From JABDBE01 sp049585795 (GTDB lineage Bacteria > Acidobacteriota > Terriglobia > Terriglobales > Acidobacteriaceae), in NCBI GenBank assembly GCA_049585795.1, contig JBAVAQ010000020.1, forward strand, positions 1 to 64,000: 64,000 nt of DNA, in the 5' to 3' direction. This document shows, piece by piece, positions 55,684 through 63,825 of the stretch (within the stretch, counting starts at the first letter, position 1; each line of letters begins with the position of its first letter). The position numbers and the translations under genes were made by a program. The notes under the pieces are model-generated. The model ran no database searches and had not been told where the DNA came from. It saw nothing but the letters and a program-made list of their open reading frames with translations.

Positions 55684-56307
55684 ATGCGCGAATCCTCTTC
55701 GACTTCCATCGGTCGGCGGCATCCTCGGTTTCGCACCCGGGTGATTCCAAATTTTTGGCCACGCGCCGACCAGGCACGCGCCCGATACGAGCAATTTATG
55801 GGAGAACACGGCGCCCATTCGTTCCACAGCGAACACCAATGTTGGGACTACTGGTTTATGCCCGAGGTCTATTGCTATCTGCGGACTGACGCGATTAAGG
55901 TCCTGGGCGCCGATCTGATTGACGATTTCCTGACCCGGCTGGAAGGGCTTTGTAACTCCGGGTTGAATGGCGTGTCGCCTCGTTCTCCGTGGCTGTCTCT
56001 CCATCTGGATGGGATGCGTCATGAAATCCACAACGACAGTTGCAATGGTATTTATGGCTACGTGTATTCCTTGACTCGAGACGTAAACGCCTTTAGCAGC
56101 GGCCAAACTTGCGTGGCGAAAGAACAGGTTTTTGACGCCTTAGAGCCTCGTCAGCCAAAGGCTTGGCAAGGATACTTCGAGGTAATTCCTCCGGCTTACA
56201 ATCAGCTGGCACTTTTTGACGACCGCTTGCCGCACATGGTGCCGGTAGTGCAGGGGGGTATGAATCCGCTGGAGGGACGAGTGTGTTTAACGGGACACCT
56301 GCTCTAA
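55684..56307 (+). CDS. 2-oxoglutarate/Fe(II)-oxygenase-like protein
   Basis: A 207-residue protein with a double-stranded beta-helix pattern: HND (an HxD iron triad start) in EIHNDSCNGIYGYV, then a distal His in RLPHMVPVV and Arg in EGRVCLTG, the expected 2-oxoglutarate ligand. This suggests a 2OG-Fe(II) dioxygenase of uncertain substrate. The start at 55684 (MRESSS) is more natural than GTG at 55630. No neighbour hints at a pathway. Confidence 0.65.
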   Translation: MRESSSTSIGRRHPRFRTRVIPNFWPRADQARARYEQFMGEHGAHSFHSEHQCWDYWFMPEVYCYLRTDAIKVLGADLIDDFLTRLEGLCNSGLNGVSPRSPWLSLHLDGMRHEIHNDSCNGIYGYVYSLTRDVNAFSSGQTCVAKEQVFDALEPRQPKAWQGYFEVIPPAYNQLALFDDRLPHMVPVVQGGMNPLEGRVCLTGHLL

Positions 56308-56332
56308 CAGGCAGCGCGCTACACTATCGATT

Positions 56333-57289
56333 CTAGTCTCCCGTGGTTTCCACCATCGCCATTTCATCTATCGCTGGCTTTTTCGTTACCTGCGCGCTGG
56401 TCACGAGAATCACCGAAGCCACGACGATCGCGCTGCCCGCGAGGACGTAACCATCGACACGCTCATGCAGCACCAACCATCCTAGAAAAACGGCTATCAC
56501 AGGATTCACATAGGCATAGGTAGAAACCTTCGCCGTGGGCACATGGTTCAACAGATAGATATACGCGGTGTATCCGATCCACGATCCGCAGAGCACTAAA
56601 TACAATGTGGCGCCGATTCCGCGGGGCGTCCACACTACTCGCGAAAAATCTCCCGCAACCATGGCGAATAACAGATTTGCCAAGCCGGCCGCGATCATCT
56701 GCCAAGCTGTGGCTGAAAATGGATCGACATCTGCCGATTTCCAGCGCTTGGCCAGCACCGAACCCAACGCCCAACTGAACGACCCACCGAGCAGGCTGAT
56801 CGATGCCCACAATTGCACTCGTCCGAAAGAAGTCGTCGCGGTAAGGTCGGGCCACAACAACACGGCCAGCCCGACGACGCCCAAGCCAAGCCCAGCTTTA
56901 CCACGAACCGAGACATGGTGATCGCCCAGCAGGAGCGTATCCAGCACCAGGAACCAAAGCGGGGTCACGGCAATGATCAAGGCCGCCAAACCTGATGCCA
57001 CATATTTTTCCGCGTAGGAGAGCGTGAGATTGCCGCCCATAAGCAGGAGCACACCCACGGTCGCCATGCGCGCCAGTTGACGTGGGCTATAGCGGATGTT
57101 GCGTCCGCGCAATCCGCAAAACGCCAGCATAAACACGCCGGCAATCAAAAAGCGCACGGCGCACATGAGTGCCGGCGGAATGCGTTCCACCGCGATGTCG
57201 ATCGCCAGGTAGGTCGATCCCCAAAAGAAATACACCAGTCCGAAAGCGAAGATCACGGCGAAACGGCGTTGGCGCTGGGTATTGGTCAT
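56333..57289 (-). CDS. EamA/DMT-family transporter
   Basis: A 318-residue transporter with ten helices in two EamA repeats. The first repeat starts with FAFGLVYFFWGSTYLAIDIAVE, the second ends with YVNPVIAVFLGWLVLHER, both family hallmarks. It exports metabolites or amino acids; substrate unknown. The start at 57289 (MTNTQ) is preferred to the frame at 57316. Confidence 0.85.
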   Translation of the reverse strand: MTNTQRQRRFAVIFAFGLVYFFWGSTYLAIDIAVERIPPALMCAVRFLIAGVFMLAFCGLRGRNIRYSPRQLARMATVGVLLLMGGNLTLSYAEKYVASGLAALIIAVTPLWFLVLDTLLLGDHHVSVRGKAGLGLGVVGLAVLLWPDLTATTSFGRVQLWASISLLGGSFSWALGSVLAKRWKSADVDPFSATAWQMIAAGLANLLFAMVAGDFSRVVWTPRGIGATLYLVLCGSWIGYTAYIYLLNHVPTAKVSTYAYVNPVIAVFLGWLVLHERVDGYVLAGSAIVVASVILVTSAQVTKKPAIDEMAMVETTGD

Positions 57290-57712
57290 GAGTTCATCGA
57301 TCAGCCGAGGCAGCAAGTTGCAAACAGTTTTTCGGCGTGAGACAGCCTAGGTATCAGACACTGCAAAGGCAAGCTGAGATGCGGGATATTTCCAACCGTC
57401 TCGAAGTTGCACGAAGGTACTAACGGCCATCGCCAAATGGGGGTTACGCCGCCGCACTCATCGCGCTATAATAAACTTGGAATGATTCCCGATGCGCCGC
57501 CAAAATCCAAATTCGCACCTGCCCGCGTGCTGGATCTATTTTCTGGTTTGCCCGCGCCGCTATCTGGCAGTGTTGCCCTCGCAGGCGCGTCCCAGCCTAT
57601 TCGGTAGCGACTAACCGTTTCATCCTCCTCGTCCGATTTTGGCTTTCAAACGGAAGTCCGCTCGAAGCCAACGACCCAAGACGAACCACCAACGATCATT
57701 TTGGAGGATGCC
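57290..57712. other. Divergent intergenic region before gabT
   Basis: About 420 bases with no convincing gene. It contains a TATAAT at 57467-57472 and a GGAGG box before the ATG at 57713. Short open frames (for example 57407-57607) have no family or support. Confidence 0.45.
57467..57472 (+). promoter_or_regulatory. -10 box in the gabT leader region
   Basis: TATAAT with a weak TTACGC at -35 spacing 17. This would give a leader of roughly 240 bases before gabT. Confidence 0.35.
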
Positions 57713-59068
57713 ATGTCAACCCAAACTCTTATCGGGCCCAAGATCAAAACGGCTTTGCCCGGCCCCAATGCCAAGCGCGTGCTGGAAGGCGACAGCAAAT
57801 ACATTTCACCGTCGTACACTCGCTCGTATCCGCTCGTTGCCCAGCAGGGACGCGGTACTGTCGTCACCGATGTCGACGGAAATGAATTCTTCGATTTCTC
57901 GGCCGGCATCGCTGTCGTCTCGACTGGCCATTGCCATCCCCACGTGGTCGCGGCGATTCAGAAACAGGCGGCGGAACTGATTCACATGTCCGGGACCGAC
58001 TTCTATTACGAGAATATGGTCACGCTGGCGGAGCGTCTCTCGAAGATTGCGCCCATGCCGGGACCGCACAAAGTTTACTACGGCAACTCGGGGACGGAAG
58101 CCATCGAGTGTGCTCTGAAGCTGGCTCGGTACCACACCAAGCGGCAAAACGTGATCGCATTTTACGGCGCGTTCCACGGACGCACCATGGGCGCGCTTTC
58201 GCTGACCGCTTCGAAGCCACAGCAGAAGCGGCGTTTCGGCCCGTTGGTTCCTGGCGTAACCCACATTCGCTATCCCGATGTGTATCGCGGATGCGAGGGC
58301 GGGCCACAGGATGCCGAAGCCTTCGCCTTGGGCTGCGCCCGCTTCATCGAAGACAAGCTGTTCAAGACGACGCTTGCCCCCGAGGAAGTAGCCGCGATTT
58401 TCGTCGAACCCGTGCAGGGCGAAGGCGGATACGTAATTGCGCCCACGATCTTCATGCAGGAACTGCGCCGTATCTGTGATCGACACGGCATTTTGCTGGT
58501 GGTGGATGAAGTGCAAAGCGGAATCGGGCGCACCGGCAAATGGTGGGCCATTGAGCACACGGGCGTGCAGCCTGACATAGTTTGTTCAGCCAAAGGGATC
58601 GCTTCGGGCATGCCCTTGGGCGTGACCATCAGCAAAGCCGAAATCATGGACTGGGTTCCCGGCTCGCACGCATCTACGTTTGGGGGCAATCCGGTTTGCA
58701 ACGCAGCAGCGATGGCCACGCTGGATGTGATCGAACGCGAAGGGTTGCTGCAGAACGCGACTGAAGTTGGCAATCACATGCTGAAGCGCATGGCGAACTG
58801 GCCCAGCAAGCACAAACTAGTCGGGGACGTTCGCGGCCGCGGATTGATGATCGGTGTCGAGATTGTCAAAGACAAGAAGACCAAAGAGTATGGCGCGGCC
58901 GAGCGCGACCGCATCATTCAAATGGCGTTCGAGCATGGCATTCTCTTCCTGGGTTGTGGGCCGAGCACGATTCGCATCGCGCCGCCGCTCATTGTGACCA
59001 AAGAAGAAGCCGATGTCGCCATGGATGTGCTCGAAGAATCCATTTCGACCGTGGGACAAAGCGCTTAA
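57713..59068 (+). CDS. gabT: Class III aminotransferase, 4-aminobutyrate/ornithine type
   Basis: A 451-residue PLP enzyme. GNSGTEAIECALKLAR, LLVVDEVQSGIGRTGKWWA and the cofactor Lys in VCSAKGIASGMPLG are diagnostic of the GABA/acetylornithine aminotransferase group. The likely reaction is GABA plus 2-oxoglutarate to succinate semialdehyde and glutamate. No gabD is adjacent (an aldehyde dehydrogenase lies at 31951), so ornithine or beta-alanine are alternatives. GGAGG five bases before ATG at 57713 sets the start. Confidence 0.88.
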   Translation: MSTQTLIGPKIKTALPGPNAKRVLEGDSKYISPSYTRSYPLVAQQGRGTVVTDVDGNEFFDFSAGIAVVSTGHCHPHVVAAIQKQAAELIHMSGTDFYYENMVTLAERLSKIAPMPGPHKVYYGNSGTEAIECALKLARYHTKRQNVIAFYGAFHGRTMGALSLTASKPQQKRRFGPLVPGVTHIRYPDVYRGCEGGPQDAEAFALGCARFIEDKLFKTTLAPEEVAAIFVEPVQGEGGYVIAPTIFMQELRRICDRHGILLVVDEVQSGIGRTGKWWAIEHTGVQPDIVCSAKGIASGMPLGVTISKAEIMDWVPGSHASTFGGNPVCNAAAMATLDVIEREGLLQNATEVGNHMLKRMANWPSKHKLVGDVRGRGLMIGVEIVKDKKTKEYGAAERDRIIQMAFEHGILFLGCGPSTIRIAPPLIVTKEEADVAMDVLEESISTVGQSA

Positions 59069-59209
59069 CCGGCCGGGCGCGAATCTCCTCTCTTGCGCGG
59101 CTAATTGGGGCGGGACAGTGAACCCGCCTCATCCTTTTGCTGGGGGACCTGCAGCCAACAGTTGGCAAGACATTCCACGGTGAACCCTCACTGAAAGTTT
59201 TCCTTTCTG

Positions 59210-59225
59210 TGTGATACAGGTCACA
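59210..59225 (+). promoter_or_regulatory. Perfect CRP/FNR-type operator
   Basis: TGTGA, six bases (TACAGG), TCACA: the complete consensus palindrome of the CRP family, 42 bases before the yraN ATG. It could activate or repress the yraN-galT pair. Confidence 0.5.
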
Positions 59226-59267
59226 TCGAGATGTTTTCTCCCGGCTCTAGAATTACGTGAGCCTATC

Positions 59268-59741
59268 ATGCGTTCGGCATTTTCGCTTCCGAGGTTGTCC
59301 GGTCGGGTCACGCAAGCTGTGGTTGGAGCGTTGGATTGGATCGCGGCGCGCACGCTTCCGGCCGCGGATATTCCGCTGCATCAGCAGACCGGGCGGCGTG
59401 GCGAAGAAGCTGCTTATTTCCACTTGCGTGGTTTGGGATATGTGATGGTGGCGCGCAATTTTCGCTCGGCACGCCGGCGAGGCGAGATTGACTTAATTGG
59501 CTGGGAGCAAGGTGTGTTGTGTTTTATCGAAGTCAAGACACGCACCACGCACGACGTGAAGCCCGCTGAAGCTGCCGTCGACCGAGACAAGCAGCGCGGA
59601 TTGGCGGCGGTGGCAGACGAGTACCTTCGTTGTGCAGCACCTTCGTGCCGGTGGCGTTTCGATGTGGTGACCGTGTATTATGAAGCTCAGTCTGGCCAAC
59701 CGCTGATCGAGCTATTTCGTAATGCATTCCCTATGGCGTAA
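59268..59741 (+). CDS. yraN: YraN/UPF0102 endonuclease-like protein
   Basis: A 157-residue UPF0102 protein with GEIDLIG at 72-78 and FIEVKTR at 86-92, the Asp and Glu-Val-Lys of a Holliday-junction-type nuclease fold. Family function is unresolved. The N-terminal 40 residues are extra compared with E. coli YraN. The start at 59268 (MRSAFS) is preferred to the longer frame. A CRP-type site lies just upstream; galT follows after 54 bases. Confidence 0.88.
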   Translation: MRSAFSLPRLSGRVTQAVVGALDWIAARTLPAADIPLHQQTGRRGEEAAYFHLRGLGYVMVARNFRSARRRGEIDLIGWEQGVLCFIEVKTRTTHDVKPAEAAVDRDKQRGLAAVADEYLRCAAPSCRWRFDVVTVYYEAQSGQPLIELFRNAFPMA

Positions 59742-59795
59742 TATACCGGTTTGGCTTTGACCAGTTTATATGCCCTTATTGAAAGGATTTAATCT

Positions 59796-60836
59796 TTGCC
59801 CGAGCTTAGAAAAGATCCAATTGTAGGCCGATGGGTAATTATTTCGACAGACCGCGCCAAGCGTCCAACTGACTTTGCCCGTGATGGAGTGAAATTAAAA
59901 GGAGGGTTTTGCCCGTTCTGCTACGGGAACGAGAGCAAGACGCCGCCCGAGATACAAGCGTACCGTCCAAACCCAAACGGAGCGCCTCCACCGCAGCGCG
60001 ACACCCCGGGATGGACAGTGCGGGTGGTTCCCAACAAGTTTCCCGCACTCGGTATTGAGGGCAGCCTGAACCGCCAGGCCGAGGGCATGTTCGATCGCAT
60101 GAACGGGATTGGGGCGCACGAAGTCATCATTGAAACTCCCGATCACAACGCCAGCCTGGCCACGCTGCCTCCGAAGAGAATCGAAGATGTGCTTTGGACT
60201 TTCCGCGACCGCATTCTCGATCTGAAAAAGGACCGGCGGTTCAAGTACATTCTGATCTTCAAGAATCACGGTGAGGCGGCCGGCGCGTCCCTGGAGCATG
60301 CGCATTCGCAACTGATCGCGCTGCCGATTCTTCCAATCTACGTGGTCGAAGAGTTGGAAGGGGCGAAACAGTATTACATTTACAAAGAGCGATGCGTGTT
60401 TTGCGACGTGATCCGGCAGGAGACGGAGACCAGCACTCGCGTGGTGGCCGAGAATCAGGACTTCCTCACTCTGGCTCCCTACGCGCCGCGCTTTCCGTTC
60501 GAGACTTGGATTTTGCCGAAGCAGCATGAGTCGGCATTTGAAAACTCTTCGTCGCAATTGTTTGAGAATCTGGCCAAGGCCCTTAAGACGCTGCTGATGA
60601 AGGCCGACCGCGTGCTCGACAATCCACCGTACAACCTGGTGATTCATACCTCGCCGGTTCAGGATCCCACCAACGATCATTACCACTGGCACATCGAGTT
60701 CATGCCGAAGCTGACGAAGACGGCGGGATTCGAGTGGGGCACGGGATTCTATATCAACCCGACGCCCCCGGAGGAAGCCGCGAAGTTTTTGCGCGAGGCC
60801 AGCGTGGAAGAGCCGGTGCCGGCTAGCGTCAGTTAA
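59796..60836 (+). CDS. galT: Galactose-1-phosphate uridylyltransferase
   Basis: A 346-residue GalT of the Leloir pathway, exchanging UDP between glucose-1-P and galactose-1-P. The active-site His-Ala-His at 168-170 (LEHAHSQL) and zinc ligands C39/C42 (CPFC) with CVFCD are visible. It starts with TTG; AAAGGA lies 7 bases upstream. It could also act as a relative acting on ADP-sugars, as in some bacteria. Followed by a strong terminator. Confidence 0.9.
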   Translation: MPELRKDPIVGRWVIISTDRAKRPTDFARDGVKLKGGFCPFCYGNESKTPPEIQAYRPNPNGAPPPQRDTPGWTVRVVPNKFPALGIEGSLNRQAEGMFDRMNGIGAHEVIIETPDHNASLATLPPKRIEDVLWTFRDRILDLKKDRRFKYILIFKNHGEAAGASLEHAHSQLIALPILPIYVVEELEGAKQYYIYKERCVFCDVIRQETETSTRVVAENQDFLTLAPYAPRFPFETWILPKQHESAFENSSSQLFENLAKALKTLLMKADRVLDNPPYNLVIHTSPVQDPTNDHYHWHIEFMPKLTKTAGFEWGTGFYINPTPPEEAAKFLREASVEEPVPASVS

Positions 60837-60856
60837 ACGTTGTCCAGCAAAGTAAG

Positions 60857-60884
60857 AAAGGCACGGCCTGCGCCGTGCCTTTTT
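60857..60884 (+). terminator. Rho-independent terminator after galT
   Basis: A 10-base stem (AAAGGCACGG with CCGTGCCTTT, loop CCTGCG) followed by a T run. It ends galT and, since the stem begins with AAA, it may also serve the opposing iscX transcript. Confidence 0.85.
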
Positions 60885-60895
60885 GCTTTAGGAGA

Positions 60896-60916
60896 GGAGA
60901 TCATTCTGTGATCTCC
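60896..60916. other. Second perfect hairpin after galT
   Basis: GGAGATCA and TGATCTCC flank a 5-base TTCTG loop, 12 bases after the terminator. It lies on the iscX side of the convergent gap and may aid termination from either strand. Confidence 0.4.
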
Positions 60917-61026
60917 GCACCAAGTGACTCAGGAGATAACAGAATACGACCAGCCGGAACCGGAGTTGTCATACGGAAGTAATGAGCTTGTCAACAGCAA
61001 GTCTTTCAGAGAGAAATCAGGCGGAT

Positions 61027-61248
61027 TTAGGCTTGCGTTCTGTCGAGGAACTCATCGTGCCATGCCATTTGGATGGCCTCGAGCTTGCCCTCGGTGGATT
61101 TCTTGGGGTCGTCCTTGAACTCGGGCAGCGCAGTCACGTAGCCATGAAGTTCGGTGAAACGGACAGACAGGGGCTCGACTTCAGGGTGAATTTCCGAAAG
61201 CAAAATACCAATGTCTTCCGCGTCATCCCAAGTCAGGTCTTTTGACAT
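61027..61248 (-). CDS. iscX: IscX, Fe-S assembly regulator
   Basis: A 73-residue IscX (YfhJ): LTWDDAEDIGILLSEIHPEV, VRFTELHGYVTALPEF and the acidic DDPKKSTEGKLEAIQMAW. It binds IscS and iron and modulates Fe-S assembly. It is the last gene of the hscB-hscA-fdx-iscX group. Confidence 0.95.
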   Translation of the reverse strand: MSKDLTWDDAEDIGILLSEIHPEVEPLSVRFTELHGYVTALPEFKDDPKKSTEGKLEAIQMAWHDEFLDRTQA

Positions 61249-61268
61249 GTGGCTCCTTGAGAAAACCA

Positions 61269-61355
61269 GCAGTCAACACTTAGCAATTAGCATTCAGTCT
61301 CCGAACTGCCTGGCCAGGGACTGCCAAGAACTTCGCTGGCTAATTGCTGAGTGCT
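61269..61355. repeat. Inverted pair of degenerate heptamer arrays (locus D)
   Basis: Units GCAGTCA, ACACTTA, GCAATTA, GCATTCA (61269-61296) face GCTGGCT, AATTGCT, GAGTGCT (61335-61355), which read on the other strand AGCACTC, AGCAATT, AGCCAGC. The shared core is CACT(T/C)AGCAATTAGC. The pair sits between the fdx stop and the iscX start. Confidence 0.65.
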
Positions 61356-61361
61356 GCCGTT

Positions 61362-61775
61362 CTAGTGTTCTTCCGAAATGTAATTGCGATTCCAGGCCGG
61401 GATCTCGACCACGACTTTGCCGGGCTTGGTGATCACGGCCTGACAGCCGAGACGGGAGTTTAACTGCAAATCGGCTGCCATGTCCAGACGGTCGGCTTCG
61501 TCGTCGTCCATTTCGGACAGATTCTCGGCGCCTTCCTTCACCCAGACGTGGCATGTGGTGCAGGCGCAGTTGCCGCCACAGGCGTGGTCCAGGCGTACGC
61601 CATAGTTCAGGGCCACATCGAGGATCGATTGCACCTTGCCGTGATCTTTGTAGGGTAGTTTGTCGTGCTCGAACTCCACGGTCTTGCCTTCGGGCAAGAA
61701 AGTTAGCTGGACAGTGTTTTCGCCGGGCGAATCCACGGTGGCTGTGCCTGATCCTTTTGTTTTTTCGTCTGCCAT
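61362..61775 (-). CDS. fdx: ISC-type [2Fe-2S] ferredoxin
   Basis: A 137-residue adrenodoxin-like ferredoxin with ligands C66, C72, C75 (HACGGNCACTTCHV) and C111 (SRLGCQAVI). It supplies electrons for Fe-S cluster assembly. An N-terminal extension of about 20 residues precedes the fold. Between hscA (stop 61841) and iscX; GC-rich hairpin between hscA and fdx. Confidence 0.95.
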   Translation of the reverse strand: MADEKTKGSGTATVDSPGENTVQLTFLPEGKTVEFEHDKLPYKDHGKVQSILDVALNYGVRLDHACGGNCACTTCHVWVKEGAENLSEMDDDEADRLDMAADLQLNSRLGCQAVITKPGKVVVEIPAWNRNYISEEH

Positions 61776-61805
61776 GAATGCTCCTTGACGCCATCCTCGC
61801 GCAAA

Positions 61806-61833
61806 GCGCCCGGACGAGGGCGTCCGGGGCTAC
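61806..61833. repeat. GC-rich hairpin element at gene 3' end, copy 2
   Basis: CCCGGACG pairs with CGTCCGGG around AGGG (61809-61828), a few bases beyond the hscA stop. It matches the element at 15060-15080. Confidence 0.55.
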
Positions 61834-61840
61834 GTGTACT

Positions 61841-63742
61841 TTACTCGAAATCTGCCTTCGCTACCGGGTGACCGGTTTCCGTGTCCTCGCCCATGTCGGC
61901 CTCGTCCATGGTCTTGCCTTTGAGCGCGGTGGTCACCGCAGTGTCCATCATCAATTCTGCTAGACGCATTGTGCCCTGGTTTAAAAGGTCGATCGCCTTT
62001 CGGATCGCCGCATGGTCATCGTCAGCTTTGACCTGGATCAATGCCTTCTCCAGCCTGGCGATCTTTTTCTTTTCGTCGCGGGTAAGGTTGCCCCATGCGG
62101 GACTCTTCTTGGCTTTGTCGAGCGCGGTGAGAATTGTCTCGGCTTCGTTGCGCGCCTCGATCACCTGGCGCTGACGGAAGTCTTCTTCGGCATAGTCGAA
62201 CGAATCGAGAATCATGTTCTCGACTTGATCATCGGTCAGCCCGTAACTGGGTTGCACTTGGATCTCGGATTCTTTACCGCTGCGCTGTTCGCGCGCGGAG
62301 ACGTGCAAAATGCCGTTGGCATCGATCAAAAACTTTACTTCAATGCGGGGCATCCCGGCAGTCATCGCCGGAATACCTTTCAAATCGAAGCGGGCCAGGG
62401 AGCGACAGTCCTTAGCCAGTTCGCGCTCACCTTGCAGGACGTGGATGGCAACATTGGCCTGACCGTCAATCTGCGTGGTGTAGTACTGGGTGGCCGAGGC
62501 CGGAATGGTCGAGTTGCGCAGAATGATCTTGTCGGTCACGCCGCCGGCGACTTCGATACCTAGTGACAAAGGTGTAACGTCGAGCAGCAACATGTTTTCC
62601 GTGGCTTCGGAGCCGCCGCCGAGAATATTGGCCTGCACGGCTGCACCAAGGGCTACGACTTCGTCGGGATTAAGATCGGTATGCGGCTTGCGCTGGAATA
62701 ATGCCTCTACCAGCGAGCGCACTTTTGGAATGCGCGTGGAGCCTCCGACGAGTACGACTTCGTCAATCTGCTGGGGCTTTAGTCCGGCATCTTTCAGTGC
62801 TTGCTTGCATGGTCCAACTGTGCGATCGATGACGGGCTGAATCAGTTGCTCGAATTGCTCGCGTGTGATCTCGCGTTGATAGCGCTTGCCATCCGGCAAC
62901 TCGATGTCCAGGGCAGTTTCCGGCGAAGCAGACAAAGCGATCTTGGCCTCGATGACCGCCTTGCGGATAGTAGCAACGGCTTCACCGTTGCGTGAGACGT
63001 CGAGGTTGGCGTCGCCGAGAATATCGTCGATGGCAATTTTGATCAGCAGATTGTCGATATCATCGCCGCCCAGGTGGGTGTCTCCGTTGGTGGCGATGAC
63101 TTCGAAGATCCCGTCGTGCAGTTTGAGGATGGAAATGTCGAAGGTCCCGCCACCCAGGTCGTACACGGCAACGATACCGTTCTGCTTTTTGTCCAGGCCA
63201 TAAGCGAGAGACGCGGCGGTGGGCTCGTTCACCAGGCGCAATACTTCGAGGCCTGCGATGCGGCCTGCGTCTTTTGTCGCCTGCCGCTGAGCGTCGTTGA
63301 AATAGGCAGGAACAGTAATTACGGCCTTGGTAACCGGGGCGTTGAAGAATCGCTCGGCATTTCTTTTGAGCTGGCGCAGGATGAACGCAGAAATCTCCGG
63401 GGGCGTGAAGGTTTTTTCGCCCAGCTTGATGCGCAGGACTTCGCCGGGTTGCAGATCTTCCGCCAGATGAAAAGGGAACAGCTGCAGCTCTTCCTGAATA
63501 TCTTCGAGTCCGCGACCCATGAGCCGCTTAATCGAGTAGACGGCGCGTTCCGGAGTTTCGATCAGATATTTGCGGGCGGCATTGCCGACGATGATCTGAT
63601 CGCGTTCGTCGAGAGCGACGACGGAAGGTACCAAGTTCAGCCCGTCCTCGCCGGGAATTACGACAGGGCTCTCCCCCTGCATGAAAGCCACGAGAGAGTT
63701 CGTGGTTCCGAGATCGATGCCGACGATGCGATCAGTGGACAT
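61841..63742 (-). CDS. hscA: Hsp70-type Fe-S chaperone HscA
   Basis: A 633-residue Hsp70. The ATPase domain starts IVGIDLGTTNSLVAF, with the AYFNDAQRQATKDAGRIAG and DLGGGTFDISIL segments and VVLVGGSTRIPKVR. The substrate domain has DVTPLSLGIEVAGGV. Its place beside hscB, fdx and iscX identifies it as HscA rather than DnaK; it remodels IscU with HscB. The start at 63742 lies in an octamer repeat; the longer frame to 63820 overlaps the hscB stop. Confidence 0.95.
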   Translation of the reverse strand: MSTDRIVGIDLGTTNSLVAFMQGESPVVIPGEDGLNLVPSVVALDERDQIIVGNAARKYLIETPERAVYSIKRLMGRGLEDIQEELQLFPFHLAEDLQPGEVLRIKLGEKTFTPPEISAFILRQLKRNAERFFNAPVTKAVITVPAYFNDAQRQATKDAGRIAGLEVLRLVNEPTAASLAYGLDKKQNGIVAVYDLGGGTFDISILKLHDGIFEVIATNGDTHLGGDDIDNLLIKIAIDDILGDANLDVSRNGEAVATIRKAVIEAKIALSASPETALDIELPDGKRYQREITREQFEQLIQPVIDRTVGPCKQALKDAGLKPQQIDEVVLVGGSTRIPKVRSLVEALFQRKPHTDLNPDEVVALGAAVQANILGGGSEATENMLLLDVTPLSLGIEVAGGVTDKIILRNSTIPASATQYYTTQIDGQANVAIHVLQGERELAKDCRSLARFDLKGIPAMTAGMPRIEVKFLIDANGILHVSAREQRSGKESEIQVQPSYGLTDDQVENMILDSFDYAEEDFRQRQVIEARNEAETILTALDKAKKSPAWGNLTRDEKKKIARLEKALIQVKADDDHAAIRKAIDLLNQGTMRLAELMMDTAVTTALKGKTMDEADMGEDTETGHPVAKADFE

Positions 63743-63825
63743 TGAGCCATTGAGCCATTGAATCATTGAGCCATTCGCGGGAGCCAACCTATGCAATGAG
63801 TCAATGACTCGATCGCTCAATTCTC
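63741..63825. repeat. Inverted pair of 8-bp arrays between hscB and hscA (locus E)
   Basis: The first array reads ATTGAGCC, ATTGAGCC, ATTGAATC, ATTGAGCC (63741-63772). The second (63794-63825), read on the minus strand, gives ATTGAGCG, ATCGAGTC, ATTGACTC. The hscA ATG lies at the edge of the first array and the hscB stop in the second. Confidence 0.75.

Noticed and set aside
63743..63820. Longer start for hscA
   Set aside because: It would translate the repeat array and overlap the hscB stop; the Hsp70 family starts at the chosen ATG.
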